DNA from: Vibrio genomosp. F10 str. ZF-129
GTDB taxonomy: Bacteria; Pseudomonadota; Gammaproteobacteria; Enterobacterales; Vibrionaceae
DNA: 60,794 nucleotides
Assembly (NCBI RefSeq): GCF_000287055.2
Contig: NZ_AJYQ02000002.1
Location: 1 to 60,794, forward strand
Direction of reading: 5' to 3'
The notes beneath the pieces were generated by a model. That model was not told where the DNA came from and did no database searches. It saw only the letters and a list, made by a program, of their open reading frames with translations. The stretch's first letter is position 1, and the number at the start of each line of letters is the position of its first letter. The translations under genes and the position numbers were made by a program. Positions 1 through 8,788 of this stretch are shown piece after piece.

Positions 1-60
1 GTACCGTACTACCTCGCATTTCGCCATTGATCCACAATTCCAGCATTCAATTTCCTATTA

Positions 61-276
61 CTAATAACAGCCTTGGCTGTCGGTTAGAGTTCTGTTCAAT
101 TGGTGATAATGTTGCATTTCTTTAGAGCGTAAGCAGTGTTTGCAATCAACATGATCCATATTTCTTGTGACGCTATCTCGAACATAGCCACACGCTGTTT
201 GGTGATCGTATTCGAACTGTGTTTGACCACTTTCTCTAGCATCTACGCCTGACACTTTTAGATGAGTTTTAGCCAT
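61..276 (-). CDS. Small Cys/His-containing hypothetical protein
   Basis: 71-aa protein of unknown function. An AGGAAA ribosome site lies just upstream of the ATG. It is polar, with a central stretch carrying ACGYVRDSVT followed by a VDCKHC pair. That suggests a small metal-binding or disulphide protein of the kind common in phages and mobile elements, but four clear ligands are not visible. It follows the HTH/DUF1016/integrase operon on the same strand and may be its last gene. Function not assigned. Confidence 0.6.
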   Translation of the reverse strand: MAKTHLKVSGVDARESGQTQFEYDHQTACGYVRDSVTRNMDHVDCKHCLRSKEMQHYHQLNRTLTDSQGCY

Positions 277-319
277 GATTTTTCCTAAGCCGACCTAACG
301 GTATGTTCAAGATGATTAT

Positions 320-604
320 TCATTCCATGTCATATGATAGCACGCTACAGACGTGCGTAAAGTTAATTTTTATCCATTCTCTGTTTACAGCCCCCCAATC
401 TAAAATTCGGTATTCTCCGCGATTGTGCTGTTCTACTTTGACCTCTATCTCATGCAGTGCCTTTATCGTGTCTTGTGCGGTTCTACGTGGCATTCCTGTA
501 GCATCAATGATTGCTGGTACAGTGTTCTTCCCGCTATCAATTAGATAGGCCACCAGCAACCGTCGTAGAAAAGAAGTTTGAGTCTTACTTGGCTTATCAG
601 TCAT
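320..604 (-). CDS. Small winged helix-turn-helix DNA-binding protein
   Basis: 94-aa basic protein. Residues about 15-50 read as a helix-turn-helix (a VPAIIDATGMPRRTAQDTIK-like segment), followed by a short beta wing rich in aromatic residues, so a transcriptional regulator is likely. Its ATG overlaps the TGA of the upstream nuclease gene (ATGA), which implies translational coupling. It is probably a regulator or accessory factor of the integrase-DUF1016 operon. DNA binding is inferred from pattern only. Confidence 0.7.
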   Translation of the reverse strand: MTDKPSKTQTSFLRRLLVAYLIDSGKNTVPAIIDATGMPRRTAQDTIKALHEIEVKVEQHNRGEYRILDWGAVNREWIKINFTHVCSVLSYDME

Positions 605-1637
605 CGCCTTTCGCTCCTGTTAGTTCCACAGACAGAGAAGCCTCTATATCTTCAATTGTGGGTAATCCTTCTTGAAGTTCTTTAGGGAGGGTTTCAGATA
701 GCGTGTACTCGGCTATACCTATCGGAGACGTTTTATTTCTGACGGCGTATTCGGCTACTACTCGGTTACGCTCCTTACAAAGTAGAAGGCCAATTGTTGG
801 CGCGTGGTTTGGCTGCTTGAGTTCACCGTCAACCGCAGCTAAGTAGAAATCTAACTGTCCAACATTTTGAGGTGTCAATTTGTCTGCCTTAAGTTCAATC
901 ACGACATAGCAATTCAGCTTTATATTGAAAAACAACAAATCTAGAAAGAAGTCATCGCCGCCGACATTTAAGTTATATTGCTTTCCGACAAGGGCGAATC
1001 CGCTACCAAGCTCTAGTAAGAAAGCTGAGACATGCTTCATTAAGCCTTGCTCTATTTCTCGTTCTTTGGCTGCCTCAGAGAGACTTAGAAAATCAAATGA
1101 GTAAGGATCTTTAAGTGTTTGAGCGACAAGCTCTGAGGTGACTGGTGGTAGAGTGGTGTTAAAATTGTTGACGGCATTACCTTGTCTATTGATAAGCTTG
1201 CTTTCAATTTGATGTACTAAGACCGCTCTTGACCATCCGTTCTCAATCGCTTTATCTGCATACCATAAGCGTTCATTGTTACTTTTAAGTTTCTGAATCA
1301 GAACAATATTGTGCCCCCACGGAATTTGGTCAACAGCTTGTTGGCTAATTTGGAAATCTGACCATGTTTCAGCAAAACTCTTCATATATTTAAGGTTAGT
1401 GAGAGAGAAACCTTTCATATCAGGAAACGCTATTTTCAAATCATTCGCGAGTTGTTCGATTACCTTAGCCCCCCATCCTGATTGGGTTTGCTTTTCAGAA
1501 ATCTGTTTACCAATAGACCAATACAGCTTTATCAGCTCAGAATTTACAGCCAATGACGCTTTTTGTTGAGAATACCTGACTTGAGCCTTTAAGCTGGTTA
1601 TCCAGTCTTGGTACTCGTTATTAGTGATAAGTGTCAT
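597..1637 (-). CDS. YhcG/DUF1016 family PD-(D/E)XK nuclease
   Basis: 346-aa protein of the YhcG/DUF1016 family. The N-terminal domain (about residues 8-165) has the family pattern of a long helical region with LYWSIGKQI and GWGAKVIEQLA motifs. The C-terminal PD-(D/E)XK nuclease fold (about 195-325) contains FFLDLLFF and VVIELKAD, giving the D...ExK catalytic set. Family members are linked to recombination or restriction-type DNA processing and often sit in mobile elements. It lies 11 bp after the recombinase gene and overlaps the HTH gene, forming a three-gene leftward operon. Length and motifs look complete. Confidence 0.94.
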   Translation of the reverse strand: MTLITNNEYQDWITSLKAQVRYSQQKASLAVNSELIKLYWSIGKQISEKQTQSGWGAKVIEQLANDLKIAFPDMKGFSLTNLKYMKSFAETWSDFQISQQAVDQIPWGHNIVLIQKLKSNNERLWYADKAIENGWSRAVLVHQIESKLINRQGNAVNNFNTTLPPVTSELVAQTLKDPYSFDFLSLSEAAKEREIEQGLMKHVSAFLLELGSGFALVGKQYNLNVGGDDFFLDLLFFNIKLNCYVVIELKADKLTPQNVGQLDFYLAAVDGELKQPNHAPTIGLLLCKERNRVVAEYAVRNKTSPIGIAEYTLSETLPKELQEGLPTIEDIEASLSVELTGAKGDD

Positions 1638-1648
1638 CTAAAACATCC

Positions 1649-2407
1649 TTACTTAAACATATTCTTGGTTTTTTCACGCAAGCTTTTCCAATTAATCTCT
1701 CGGTAATCGTCTTGCGAACGCTCATCTCTATGGTGCAGAAGGTTTTGAATGACTTTTCGTAGTTCTACATCCGTGGTTTTACCTTCTAATACTTTCGCCA
1801 TTAATCTTGATATCGAATGACGGCCTGTGTGACTTGAGCAGTTCGGGTGGCCGTAGTCCTTGTATAAGCGACTTATGGCGTTTTGCATTGCGGTTGCAAC
1901 AAAATATTCTCGACTCTTGGTCACTTTGCGTGTTAGTGAGAACGGTTGCCACTCTTGGTGACGGTAACTCAAAAACACTGGCGAATCGGGGTTTAAGCCT
2001 CTGTATAAATCGACTTTCTTCCCTGTTTGATTTAGCCCAATCCGATGCTTAACTCTGAGTTGTAACCATTGATCTAGGTAAGCTCGCTGCTTATCAATAA
2101 CTACTGGCGCAATGATTGGATAGTTACCTTTAGTGGCATCAGATCGAATCCGCGTTAATTTCATTATTTCGCCACTTGGGTAGAGGGCTTCACGAATTAA
2201 CCATTTGCTGCATTCTATAGCCCTAAATGCACTACCATACGTTTGCCAGAGTATGCTTTGATTTCTCGCAGCAACTAAAGGATCTACCCCTGCATTATTT
2301 ATACGAGACACAAGAGAATCAAAGTCGTTTGGACTAATAATGTCTGGTTGTTTAACTGTTTTCTTGGGTGGGTTTAAAACCCATTTAAACTCTAATTCGT
2401 CAGTCAT
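1649..2407 (-). CDS. Tyrosine recombinase (site-specific integrase), compact
   Basis: 252-aa tyrosine recombinase that would catalyse site-specific DNA strand exchange. The catalytic set can be followed: R62 in AFRAIE, K93 in ATKG, H193-x-x-R196 in HTGR, H225/H226 in LLHHR, and nucleophile Y235 in DDYREI. It lacks a long N-terminal core-binding domain, so it is a compact form. First gene of an operon with a DUF1016 nuclease and an HTH protein. It may act in excision or multimer resolution of the element. No attachment site could be recognised nearby. Confidence 0.9.
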   Translation of the reverse strand: MTDELEFKWVLNPPKKTVKQPDIISPNDFDSLVSRINNAGVDPLVAARNQSILWQTYGSAFRAIECSKWLIREALYPSGEIMKLTRIRSDATKGNYPIIAPVVIDKQRAYLDQWLQLRVKHRIGLNQTGKKVDLYRGLNPDSPVFLSYRHQEWQPFSLTRKVTKSREYFVATAMQNAISRLYKDYGHPNCSSHTGRHSISRLMAKVLEGKTTDVELRKVIQNLLHHRDERSQDDYREINWKSLREKTKNMFK

Positions 2408-2531
2408 ACTTCAATATAGGAATTCCCGTTTCCCATATTGTAGTTTAAAATTTAGCCTATTCATATAAGTTATTGATTGATATAGGTCACATAGGAACTC
2501 GGACTAAAGGAACTTATGCTTGATATGGCTA

Positions 2532-3026
2532 TTAATTGTCTTCATTCTTCCGAAGTATTGGTATTGCGATGTGTAGGTAGTGAATAAAATGTGTAGCCTC
2601 TCCAACATTAAGATCAATAAAAACGCCGTTGATTTCGTTTGAGGTATAAAAATCATTATCTATTTCAGGATCATCATACTTTAATTCTATTCGGACTAAT
2701 CCTGACAGAAATTCACCAACTTCAATGTATGGGAATTCATCGTCAACTACATCATCATAAAAAGGATCTATCTTCCCCAAAATGCTTGCTTGATCATGGT
2801 TCACGTTAGGTTTATCCGGTGTGAGCAATTCTATTGCCGCTTGAATAAGCAGACTGAGAGCTTTGAGTTCTCTTGCATTTCCAATGAATTTCTCTTTCCT
2901 AACGAATTCGCCATTACCAAGCACTGTTTGGATTGAGACAAACCCAAGAGCATCTTCGGCCTCATAACTAACACTGATAGAGGTATTCTTATTTTCCTTA
3001 CTGTTGTATGAAGATATGACTTCCAT
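2532..3026 (-). CDS. Hypothetical acidic protein
   Basis: 164-aa soluble acidic protein with no signal peptide or membrane segment and no recognised domain. A GCAGGGG ribosome site precedes the ATG. The sequence has an alternating strand/helix look and ends in polar residues. It stands alone, about 125 bp upstream of the integrase operon and on the same strand. Function unknown. Confidence 0.65.
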   Translation of the reverse strand: MEVISSYNSKENKNTSISVSYEAEDALGFVSIQTVLGNGEFVRKEKFIGNARELKALSLLIQAAIELLTPDKPNVNHDQASILGKIDPFYDDVVDDEFPYIEVGEFLSGLVRIELKYDDPEIDNDFYTSNEINGVFIDLNVGEATHFIHYLHIAIPILRKNEDN

Positions 3027-3043
3027 TTACAAAACCCCTGCAC

Positions 3044-3554
3044 TCATTTTAATTTTCTAATGTAGTAACAATAGTTTAAAGGTGCATTACTTTCCCTAAT
3101 GTTACTATCATTCGTAACTAAAAAGCACATAGGAAAATCTCTTAACGTGCCAGTCTATCTGTAAAAAACGTAATCAGGTAAGGTAAAAGCCCTATTTCAT
3201 CATGAGGTAGGGCAGTCCTAGATAGAAATCTAGATGATTCACTCGCGTAGAAATATGCAAAGCGGAGGGCGATCACACCAATTCCCCGACCTCTAACGCA
3301 TTATTTAGAGGTGCAACATGCGCTGAGTCGCCGCTAAAGGGAACAGCACTTAGGAAATCGCGTGTTCACCATCCTCATGCAAGGTTTTAAGTTAGGATTT
3401 AACAACCATTAGCAGTGGCGTTAGTACGCATGATTATGGACTTTCTTGTAGGTGTGATGCAGCTAGGTAAACGTCTGGAGTTTGATTTTACGGAGATGCC
3501 GCCAGTATTGACTATGAAAAGCTCAATACTGACGTTTATGGCTAAAATCGTTGA
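3044..3554. other. 510-bp intergenic region with three inverted repeats
   Basis: No convincing gene. Three short stems lie close together: GCCCTA/TAGGGC (about 3189-3213), CTAGAT/ATCTAG (about 3220-3235) and CCTCTA/TAGAGG (about 3290-3312). A rightward 69-codon frame (3415-3624) overlaps the 3' end of the next gene antisense and has no ribosome site. The region could hold a structured RNA or decayed sequence. Confidence 0.35.
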
Positions 3555-5249
3555 TTACTGTGAATCAAGTCGAATCACTGTACTGTATGAGTCTGAATTA
3601 GCAAATATTCCCTTTGACGTATAGATAATATTGTAAAGGTTAGCAGGAAGACCGTTTAATGTTTCCTCCCATTGCCCAACGAGTCGGCCAGTCTTTAAGC
3701 TATATTGTCGAATGATGTGATTCTCATTTCCTTGCCCTTTAAAAGCAGAATAAGAATAGATATTGTCGTCTCCTAAACCTATTTGCCAATGCCCACCAAA
3801 CATTTTGCCTAGATGATATGTCGTATTCCCGACTTTCAAAAAGTGGTGGTCACTGCTTGCAAAATTTGGTTCAAAATCGACGGCGGCTACATAGATATCG
3901 TCCTTTATCCATTCAACTCGAACATCCTGTAAGGTTCCCTTTGGAGAAGGTAGACCTATATCATCAACAAGAGCATTGTAGTAGTTTATGATGGACATTT
4001 GCATTCCACCACGGCTTTCGGCGGCTGTACTGGTCTCCACTCCATCTAAGGTATATGAATACCTTTCCATTTCATCACCACGCCATTGTGAAAACTCTCC
4101 CCCTCTTGCATATACGTTCTTGAATGATTTCCACGTTGCTGTCGATAGTCGATAGTCAATGCCTACATCTTCACCACGGTACACAACAGAATGGGGTATA
4201 GCTGTAATGATTTGTGCACTGTCATATACCAGATCTTCAGGGGCAGGTGTCACGCGCTCAAGAGAATCACCCAAATAGATGTCAGAACCATTTGAATCTA
4301 TCAACGCGAGAAATGGCCCATCAATATACCAGGAAGAAATGACCCCCGAACTAAACTGCTCAGATTCAGCCACAATTTGGCCTGTATTAACGCTAAGCTT
4401 CAGGAACTTTGTTTGCATACAGTTACCAACAATAAGGTGTTCAGTGTCGAGTAAGCGAATGTAGCAAGGGTGGAAACCTTGATCGACGACATCAGGTGTA
4501 TAAGAAATTTCGGTAAAGTCTTTCTGTTCCCACACGACTCTAAGATCATCCACGTTGAAGTCGCGCTTATTCTCGCTGCCTGATGTACTGTTACCAACAC
4601 TACCATCATCATTAATAATCAATACTAAATCGGTAAGATCTGAATCGCTAAAGTTAGAGTCTTCGATATGACGAACAATAGTGGCACTGTTATTTTTTAT
4701 GGTCTGCTTGTTAGAAACTGAGTCAGCCAGAGACGTTTTCAATAGCTTGTTAATTGACCGATTGATTGCGTGAGTTTTCTTATGACCCTTTGCGATAAAA
4801 TCCCCCGTCACTTGATCAGGGTCGAGACCCAACTCAGCGGCCAAGTCTTCTAGATTCATATTCTGAATAGCCGCAAGGGTGGATAATGGAGTGATGTATT
4901 GAATGCCACTTTTTGCAATAAGCTCTTTAGACTCTGATACTGTGCCCTGAATATCAGTATCAGTCGTCACCCCAGCAATTACGCGAACAATAACGGCAAA
5001 TTGAGCGTCTAACGCCGACACAGAGATTCTACCTTGCGAGTCCGTTGTACCAATAAATTCTGACTCTTCAGCAATCATGTTGCCATTTCTGTCGCTGTAG
5101 ATAGATGCTGACCCCAGATAACCATCAATTGCACGGTATTCAAGCGTTTCTGAAGATGATTCGGTAGCCGCTGAAGGTGATGAACTGTCATCATTACATC
5201 CAGTCAAAGCAATACTGGCTATCATGACGCTATATAATAATCGATTCAT
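3555..5249 (-). CDS. Large outer-membrane lipoprotein
   Basis: 564-aa predicted lipoprotein. It starts with a basic/hydrophobic signal and lipobox ALTGC (Cys18), then an Asp/Ser-rich tether. Residues about 40-110 resemble the carboxypeptidase-like beta domain seen in Vibrio and Shewanella surface lipoproteins (DGYL, D-x-N-G-N, G-R segments). The next part is helical. The C-terminal 330 residues look like a beta-propeller-type repeat region with W, Y and G at regular intervals. A surface or periplasmic binding role is inferred. The gene is flanked by long AT-rich intergenic DNA and reads more like a chromosomal-type cargo gene than its small neighbours. Confidence 0.8.
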   Translation of the reverse strand: MNRLLYSVMIASIALTGCNDDSSSPSAATESSSETLEYRAIDGYLGSASIYSDRNGNMIAEESEFIGTTDSQGRISVSALDAQFAVIVRVIAGVTTDTDIQGTVSESKELIAKSGIQYITPLSTLAAIQNMNLEDLAAELGLDPDQVTGDFIAKGHKKTHAINRSINKLLKTSLADSVSNKQTIKNNSATIVRHIEDSNFSDSDLTDLVLIINDDGSVGNSTSGSENKRDFNVDDLRVVWEQKDFTEISYTPDVVDQGFHPCYIRLLDTEHLIVGNCMQTKFLKLSVNTGQIVAESEQFSSGVISSWYIDGPFLALIDSNGSDIYLGDSLERVTPAPEDLVYDSAQIITAIPHSVVYRGEDVGIDYRLSTATWKSFKNVYARGGEFSQWRGDEMERYSYTLDGVETSTAAESRGGMQMSIINYYNALVDDIGLPSPKGTLQDVRVEWIKDDIYVAAVDFEPNFASSDHHFLKVGNTTYHLGKMFGGHWQIGLGDDNIYSYSAFKGQGNENHIIRQYSLKTGRLVGQWEETLNGLPANLYNIIYTSKGIFANSDSYSTVIRLDSQ

Positions 5250-5675
5250 ATTTTCCTCTGATAATAAAAGTTACTCAATCAATTCCTTGATTACAAAGAG
5301 GTGGTTATTTAACTTTGTAATAACTTATTTTCTCATAATTTTTCCACTTTAAATACAATAAAAATTGCTATGATCCTTGTTTGTTATGAGAATTCATGTA
5401 ACTAATAGAATTAACAATAACTAACTTCTGAGCGTCATTTTAATATCCATGTCAATTTCCCGTCGCCAAACTTTAATGCATTAGGGGGTATTAAATGATT
5501 TAAATACAGACGCTTAAATTGAAATTCAAATAAATAAATTCTAATAAGTTTGGACGTGTAAAGTAAGGAGTTACCCACAATTTTTCAAACAAATATATCA
5601 GAGTAATTAATGAATTTTTTGGAATTAATATTGATTTATTTGAAATTCTTGAATGGCCTATATCTGAATTTATAA
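5250..5675. other. AT-rich intergenic region
   Basis: About 425 bp of strongly AT-rich DNA between the lipoprotein start and the terminator of the next leftward gene. It should contain the lipoprotein promoter, but I cannot place -35 and -10 boxes with confidence. No other gene or repeat was seen. Confidence 0.4.
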
Positions 5676-5713
5676 AAAAACCAACCAATAGATATTACTA
5701 TTGGTTGGTTTGC
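5676..5713 (-). terminator. Rho-independent terminator
   Basis: Stem AACCAACCAATAG/CTATTGGTTGGTT with a 6-nt loop. Reading leftward it is followed by a run of T. It lies just past the stop of the leftward gene at 5767-6567. Confidence 0.85.
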
Positions 5714-5766
5714 GAGTTTGTATTTAGCACATTGCTAAGGCTTGATTAAGAAGGGATATATTTTCA

Positions 5767-6567
5767 TTAGCACAGTTTCCAATAGTAGTTGATTGGAAAC
5801 TGAGCCTCATCGATTGCAGTAACATCAAACTCCGACATGCAAACGTCGCCGTCATTGACTCCATACTCGATTGAAAACAGCAGAGTTTCCATTATATCCA
5901 TAGGTAACCCTGCCTTATTCGCAAGAAGTAACACTTCGCTCGGTGAGTAGTCGAATGCTACACCAGGATAAAGGTACTTAGTGCAACTACCGCAGCTGAT
6001 GACTTCATTCTTACCATGGAGGTATAAATCGAGTAGGTGAGCCTTATTATGATCAAAGAGGCTAACAATGAAAAAACCATTGATGACCTCCGGTTTGCCA
6101 TTCTTCTCACCCCATGGAACCACGGTTGCGCCATCATGAATGGTTTGACATTTATGGTTGACCCAGTGCTCTCCGTTATGTGGTTGTTGGATTCCGTCAG
6201 TCGGACAAAAGCGATGCATAAAATCGATAACTTCGCCTTTATCGTTTAGTTGGAAGTAAGTACGTCTATCAACATGTAGATTGATGTCAGAACGTGGTTT
6301 TACACCGTTGTTAAACAATTTGAGGATCAGGTTAAAAGTTTTTTCGTTATAGTGAGCACTTCTTGCTAGTGGAAAGCGGTACATCACTTGCCAGATAGCA
6401 AGACACTCCTCAACAAAATCACTTGCCTCATTGGCAATACGATTTCTAAGAAATGTGATAACTGAATTTCTAGATTTGATTTGAGTTGGGAATTCAACCC
6501 CATCGATTGTGCCGATTAATGAACCATTAATGGTTTTAACACCGAAATTGAAGATGCTTATTTTCAT
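5767..6567 (-). CDS. Leader-controlled hypothetical protein (paralogue family A)
   Basis: 266-aa soluble protein of unknown function. The start is placed at the ATG after CACAAGGAAAATACC; the longer frame to 6609 has no ribosome site. It begins MKISIFNFG and shares scattered motifs (YFQLN-GEVIDFM, GFFIVSL, a late SIEYGVN-G segment) with the proteins at 36186-36944 and 47803-48594, so I treat the three as distant paralogues. All three have the CACACAAGGAAA-type ribosome site; this one and the one at 36.2 kb also have the pseudoknot leader. Its own leader has two hairpins and a pseudoknot upstream. Confidence 0.75.
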   Translation of the reverse strand: MKISIFNFGVKTINGSLIGTIDGVEFPTQIKSRNSVITFLRNRIANEASDFVEECLAIWQVMYRFPLARSAHYNEKTFNLILKLFNNGVKPRSDINLHVDRRTYFQLNDKGEVIDFMHRFCPTDGIQQPHNGEHWVNHKCQTIHDGATVVPWGEKNGKPEVINGFFIVSLFDHNKAHLLDLYLHGKNEVISCGSCTKYLYPGVAFDYSPSEVLLLANKAGLPMDIMETLLFSIEYGVNDGDVCMSEFDVTAIDEAQFPINYYWKLC

Positions 6568-6587
6568 GGTATTTTCCTTGTGAGTTT

Positions 6588-6619
6588 GGCCGAAAGGCCG
6601 TTCCACCAACTGAGGGTGG
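6588..6619 (-). promoter_or_regulatory. Leader hairpins upstream of the 5767-6567 gene
   Basis: Two hairpins lie between the pseudoknot and the ribosome site: CCACC/GGTGG with a 7-nt loop (6603-6619) and GGCC-TTTC-GGCC (6588-6599). The first matches the hairpin found at this position in most other leaders of this type. Confidence 0.65.
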
Positions 6620-6634
6620 GATAGGGTACTAAAT

Positions 6635-6678
6635 GATGCCAGCAGAGCTGTGATAAATGGTGAGCATCGATTTTATCG
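6635..6678 (-). promoter_or_regulatory. Pseudoknot leader RNA, copy 1 (GATGC type)
   Basis: In the leftward sense: P1 GAUAAA/UUUAUC, P2 GAUGC/GCAUC, and P3 CAGC/GCUG with loop UCU, arranged as an H-type pseudoknot. It precedes the gene at 5767-6567. Confidence 0.8.
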
Positions 6679-6838
6679 TTGTTTCCATTTAACTATATAT
6701 TGGTTAAACCGAAACAACTAGGACTTAGTTCAAATCTCTCTAGGTTTTGACCGTGGTTTGATGTCCATTGAACTACTGCTACGCTGACATGCCCAATTTT
6801 TTCTAACGTGATCATTGATTGCACTATTTCTGTTGAAA

Positions 6839-7015
6839 CAACCATAAAACGATAATACAACCATATAATGATATTCAGGATTTTAAGTCATTGTTATTAA
6901 AGACAACTAATGCTGACTTTGTTAAAAATAATCTCGAAAAACCATCATCATTTTATGGTTGCAATTTCTATAAATAACGTTGCATCAAGCACATACGAAT
7001 ATCAATTTATGGTTG
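6839..7015. repeat. Four copies of CAACCATA in two opposed pairs
   Basis: CAACCATAAAA (6839-6849) and CAACCATATAA (6858-6868) point one way; TTTTATGGTTG (6951-6961) and ATTTATGGTTG (7005-7015) point the other. The region is non-coding and lies between the end of the 7018-7899 gene and the leader of the next gene. It could be a protein-binding array; no function is shown. Confidence 0.4.
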
Positions 7016-7017
7016 TA

Positions 7018-7899
7018 TTAACAATTTCTTGTCTTCATCATGATGATTTTAGCGTTTGTTTTATTCGTATTCGTTTTCTTCATCACAGCTTGATAAACAG
7101 TAAAGGTCGTCCAATAAGTAGAGAGCGCTTCTGATTGGATTGGAATGACATTTCGAGTGACGGAGAGAGCATTGATCGCTTTTATATTGGTTTCTGCATC
7201 TTCAAGAGAGAAAATTTCATTACCTGCTGCTTTAAGAACAATGTTATCTAGTAAATTCATTGCCTGGTCAAATCGGTCGCTATTACTCCAGAATGGTCCA
7301 TAAGCTTCAAGGTTCGTTGGCATTCTAATGGTACCTTCAGACTTATTTAACACTCGTTCCATCGACTTAAAGATAAGCGGCTTCCTAATAGAGCTATGTT
7401 CTTCTTTTGAGAGCTCCCCATTACTGACTAAATTCATAAATAGCAATGGTGAAAGACAAATTGAGATACTTTCAATGGCTTCCAATATTTGCTTGATTAA
7501 CATTACATCATTAATCATTGCTTGGTCATCACAACTAATGCACGTCAAACAGAGAGGAGTTGCCCCTTTAAATAGGTTGTGCCATTTTTTTTTAACGATC
7601 TTAAGTTGTTGTGAACGATGACTGACCGTTAAGCGTTGGGCTCGGTCTATGTAAAATTCTTCAATTTTTTTAAATTTATCGACTTTTCCAACGCGTTCTT
7701 GGACTTTCTGAAGTAGGCGGTATCGGTCCATAATCGCACCAATTGCGGTGTAATTAGATTGATAGAAGTACGCGAACTCAATTTTTAGTTCGTCTCCAAG
7801 TCTATCAATTGCAGTGGCCCTATCAGGGTATGAAGCATCTACTGAAGTCTCACCCATAATATACAAATAGGCATCTTGAGCACGTTTTCTTAATTTCAT
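7018..7899 (-). CDS. Hypothetical helical protein
   Basis: 293-aa soluble, mostly helical, basic protein. It has a possible Cys cluster (CLTCISC at about residues 117-123) and a Lys/Thr/Asn-rich tail. No domain recognised. The ATG is preceded by an AAGGAAC ribosome site. It stands alone in AT-rich DNA with no downstream partner nearby. Function unknown. Confidence 0.65.
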   Translation of the reverse strand: MKLRKRAQDAYLYIMGETSVDASYPDRATAIDRLGDELKIEFAYFYQSNYTAIGAIMDRYRLLQKVQERVGKVDKFKKIEEFYIDRAQRLTVSHRSQQLKIVKKKWHNLFKGATPLCLTCISCDDQAMINDVMLIKQILEAIESISICLSPLLFMNLVSNGELSKEEHSSIRKPLIFKSMERVLNKSEGTIRMPTNLEAYGPFWSNSDRFDQAMNLLDNIVLKAAGNEIFSLEDAETNIKAINALSVTRNVIPIQSEALSTYWTTFTVYQAVMKKTNTNKTNAKIIMMKTRNC

Positions 7900-8252
7900 G
7901 ATTGTTCCTTACTGAATGAACATAGCCTTTGTATTTTTCCTGTCTACGTTAGTGACGAATACGCGAACCATGCTAGCCGTATTTGTGGAATGAAACTTTA
8001 AACGCCACTTAATTGGTGCCATTTTCAACGGTCACTTGAGAAGTATTGGATTTTCTTTTCAATGAAAGTGATCGAAATGAAAGACGCACTTAGACTGGTA
8101 AGTTTTTATTGCTTATGAATTAATATTCAATTTTACGGATGAATTCCCGACATTTTCTTAACTTAAGTGAATTTGCATGCTTGATTGCATTGTAAATATT
8201 CATCGCGCCTTTAATTGTAAGCAGCGAAATCTGTAAATTCTAGACAAAGAAA
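7900..8252. other. Intergenic region without recognised features
   Basis: About 350 bp upstream of the 7018-7899 gene and downstream of the membrane-protein gene at 8284-8736. No gene or convincing repeat was seen; it should hold the promoter of the leftward gene. Confidence 0.4.
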
Positions 8253-8273
8253 AGCCCACATAACGTGGGCTTA
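8253..8273 (-). terminator. Rho-independent terminator
   Basis: Stem AAGCCCAC/GTGGGCTT with loop GTTAT. Reading leftward it is followed by TTTTC. It lies just past the stop of the 8284-8736 gene. Confidence 0.85.
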
Positions 8274-8283
8274 AACATCAACT

Positions 8284-8736
8284 TTACAGGTTTAACCCTA
8301 TCCCTAGAAGGACTATCGAAACGGCGACTAAGGTGAGAGTTGGTTTATTTTGGACTTTAGAATCACTGATCACCATCAATGCTGCGATCGCCAGGATAAA
8401 GATAGAGAACCAGGAGATAAAGAGTTGGTAATCAAGTCCAGTATCTGTAAAAACAAGGTACAGGCACGATAGCGTTAGTAGGGCAGTGACAGCCGTAGTC
8501 GCACTGTCATACCACTTGCCAACACTCTGCGCAATTTTCTTGTATTTTTGTACCGACATTAACGATAGGTAGGTACAAAAGACTTGAGCAAATAACAACT
8601 GTAAAGGCAAATTAAAGCTAGGCCAGTCTTTATAGGTAACTAGAACGTAGGTCATACCAAACATCAACCAAATACCTAACCACAATTGGGTTCGGTACTG
8701 CTCGTTCTTACTAATAATAATATAGAGGTATTTCAT
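8284..8736 (-). CDS. Small four-to-five-helix membrane protein
   Basis: 150-aa integral membrane protein with four to five hydrophobic helices and a central KWYD motif between helices. The second half is clearly related to the protein at 20225-20551, with the same KWYD, T-LTL-L and C-terminal LL-IGL-type pattern, so the two are paralogues. An AAGGAA ribosome site precedes the ATG. A 30-bp hairpin (8742-8772) separates it from the gene upstream, with which it is probably co-transcribed. Function unknown. Confidence 0.7.
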   Translation of the reverse strand: MKYLYIIISKNEQYRTQLWLGIWLMFGMTYVLVTYKDWPSFNLPLQLLFAQVFCTYLSLMSVQKYKKIAQSVGKWYDSATTAVTALLTLSCLYLVFTDTGLDYQLFISWFSIFILAIAALMVISDSKVQNKPTLTLVAVSIVLLGIGLNL

Positions 8737-8741
8737 ATTGA

Positions 8742-8772
8742 TTCCTTGGCCAACAAACTGAAAGTCAGTTGG
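8742..8772 (-). promoter_or_regulatory. Hairpin in the leader of the membrane-protein gene
   Basis: GGCCACCAACTGA paired with TCAGTTTGTTGGCC (one imperfection), just upstream of the AAGGAA ribosome site. It resembles the CCACC/GGTGG hairpins found at this position in other leaders of the window. Confidence 0.6.
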
Positions 8773-8788
8773 TGGCCATTCAGAAGGG

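Noticed and set aside
3415..3624. 69-codon rightward frame
   Set aside because: No ribosome site, 3' third overlaps the lipoprotein gene antisense, and no recognisable protein pattern.
6910..7134. 74-codon rightward frame
   Set aside because: Its second half is antisense to the 7018-7899 gene and the first half is AT-rich DNA with repeats; composition does not look coding.
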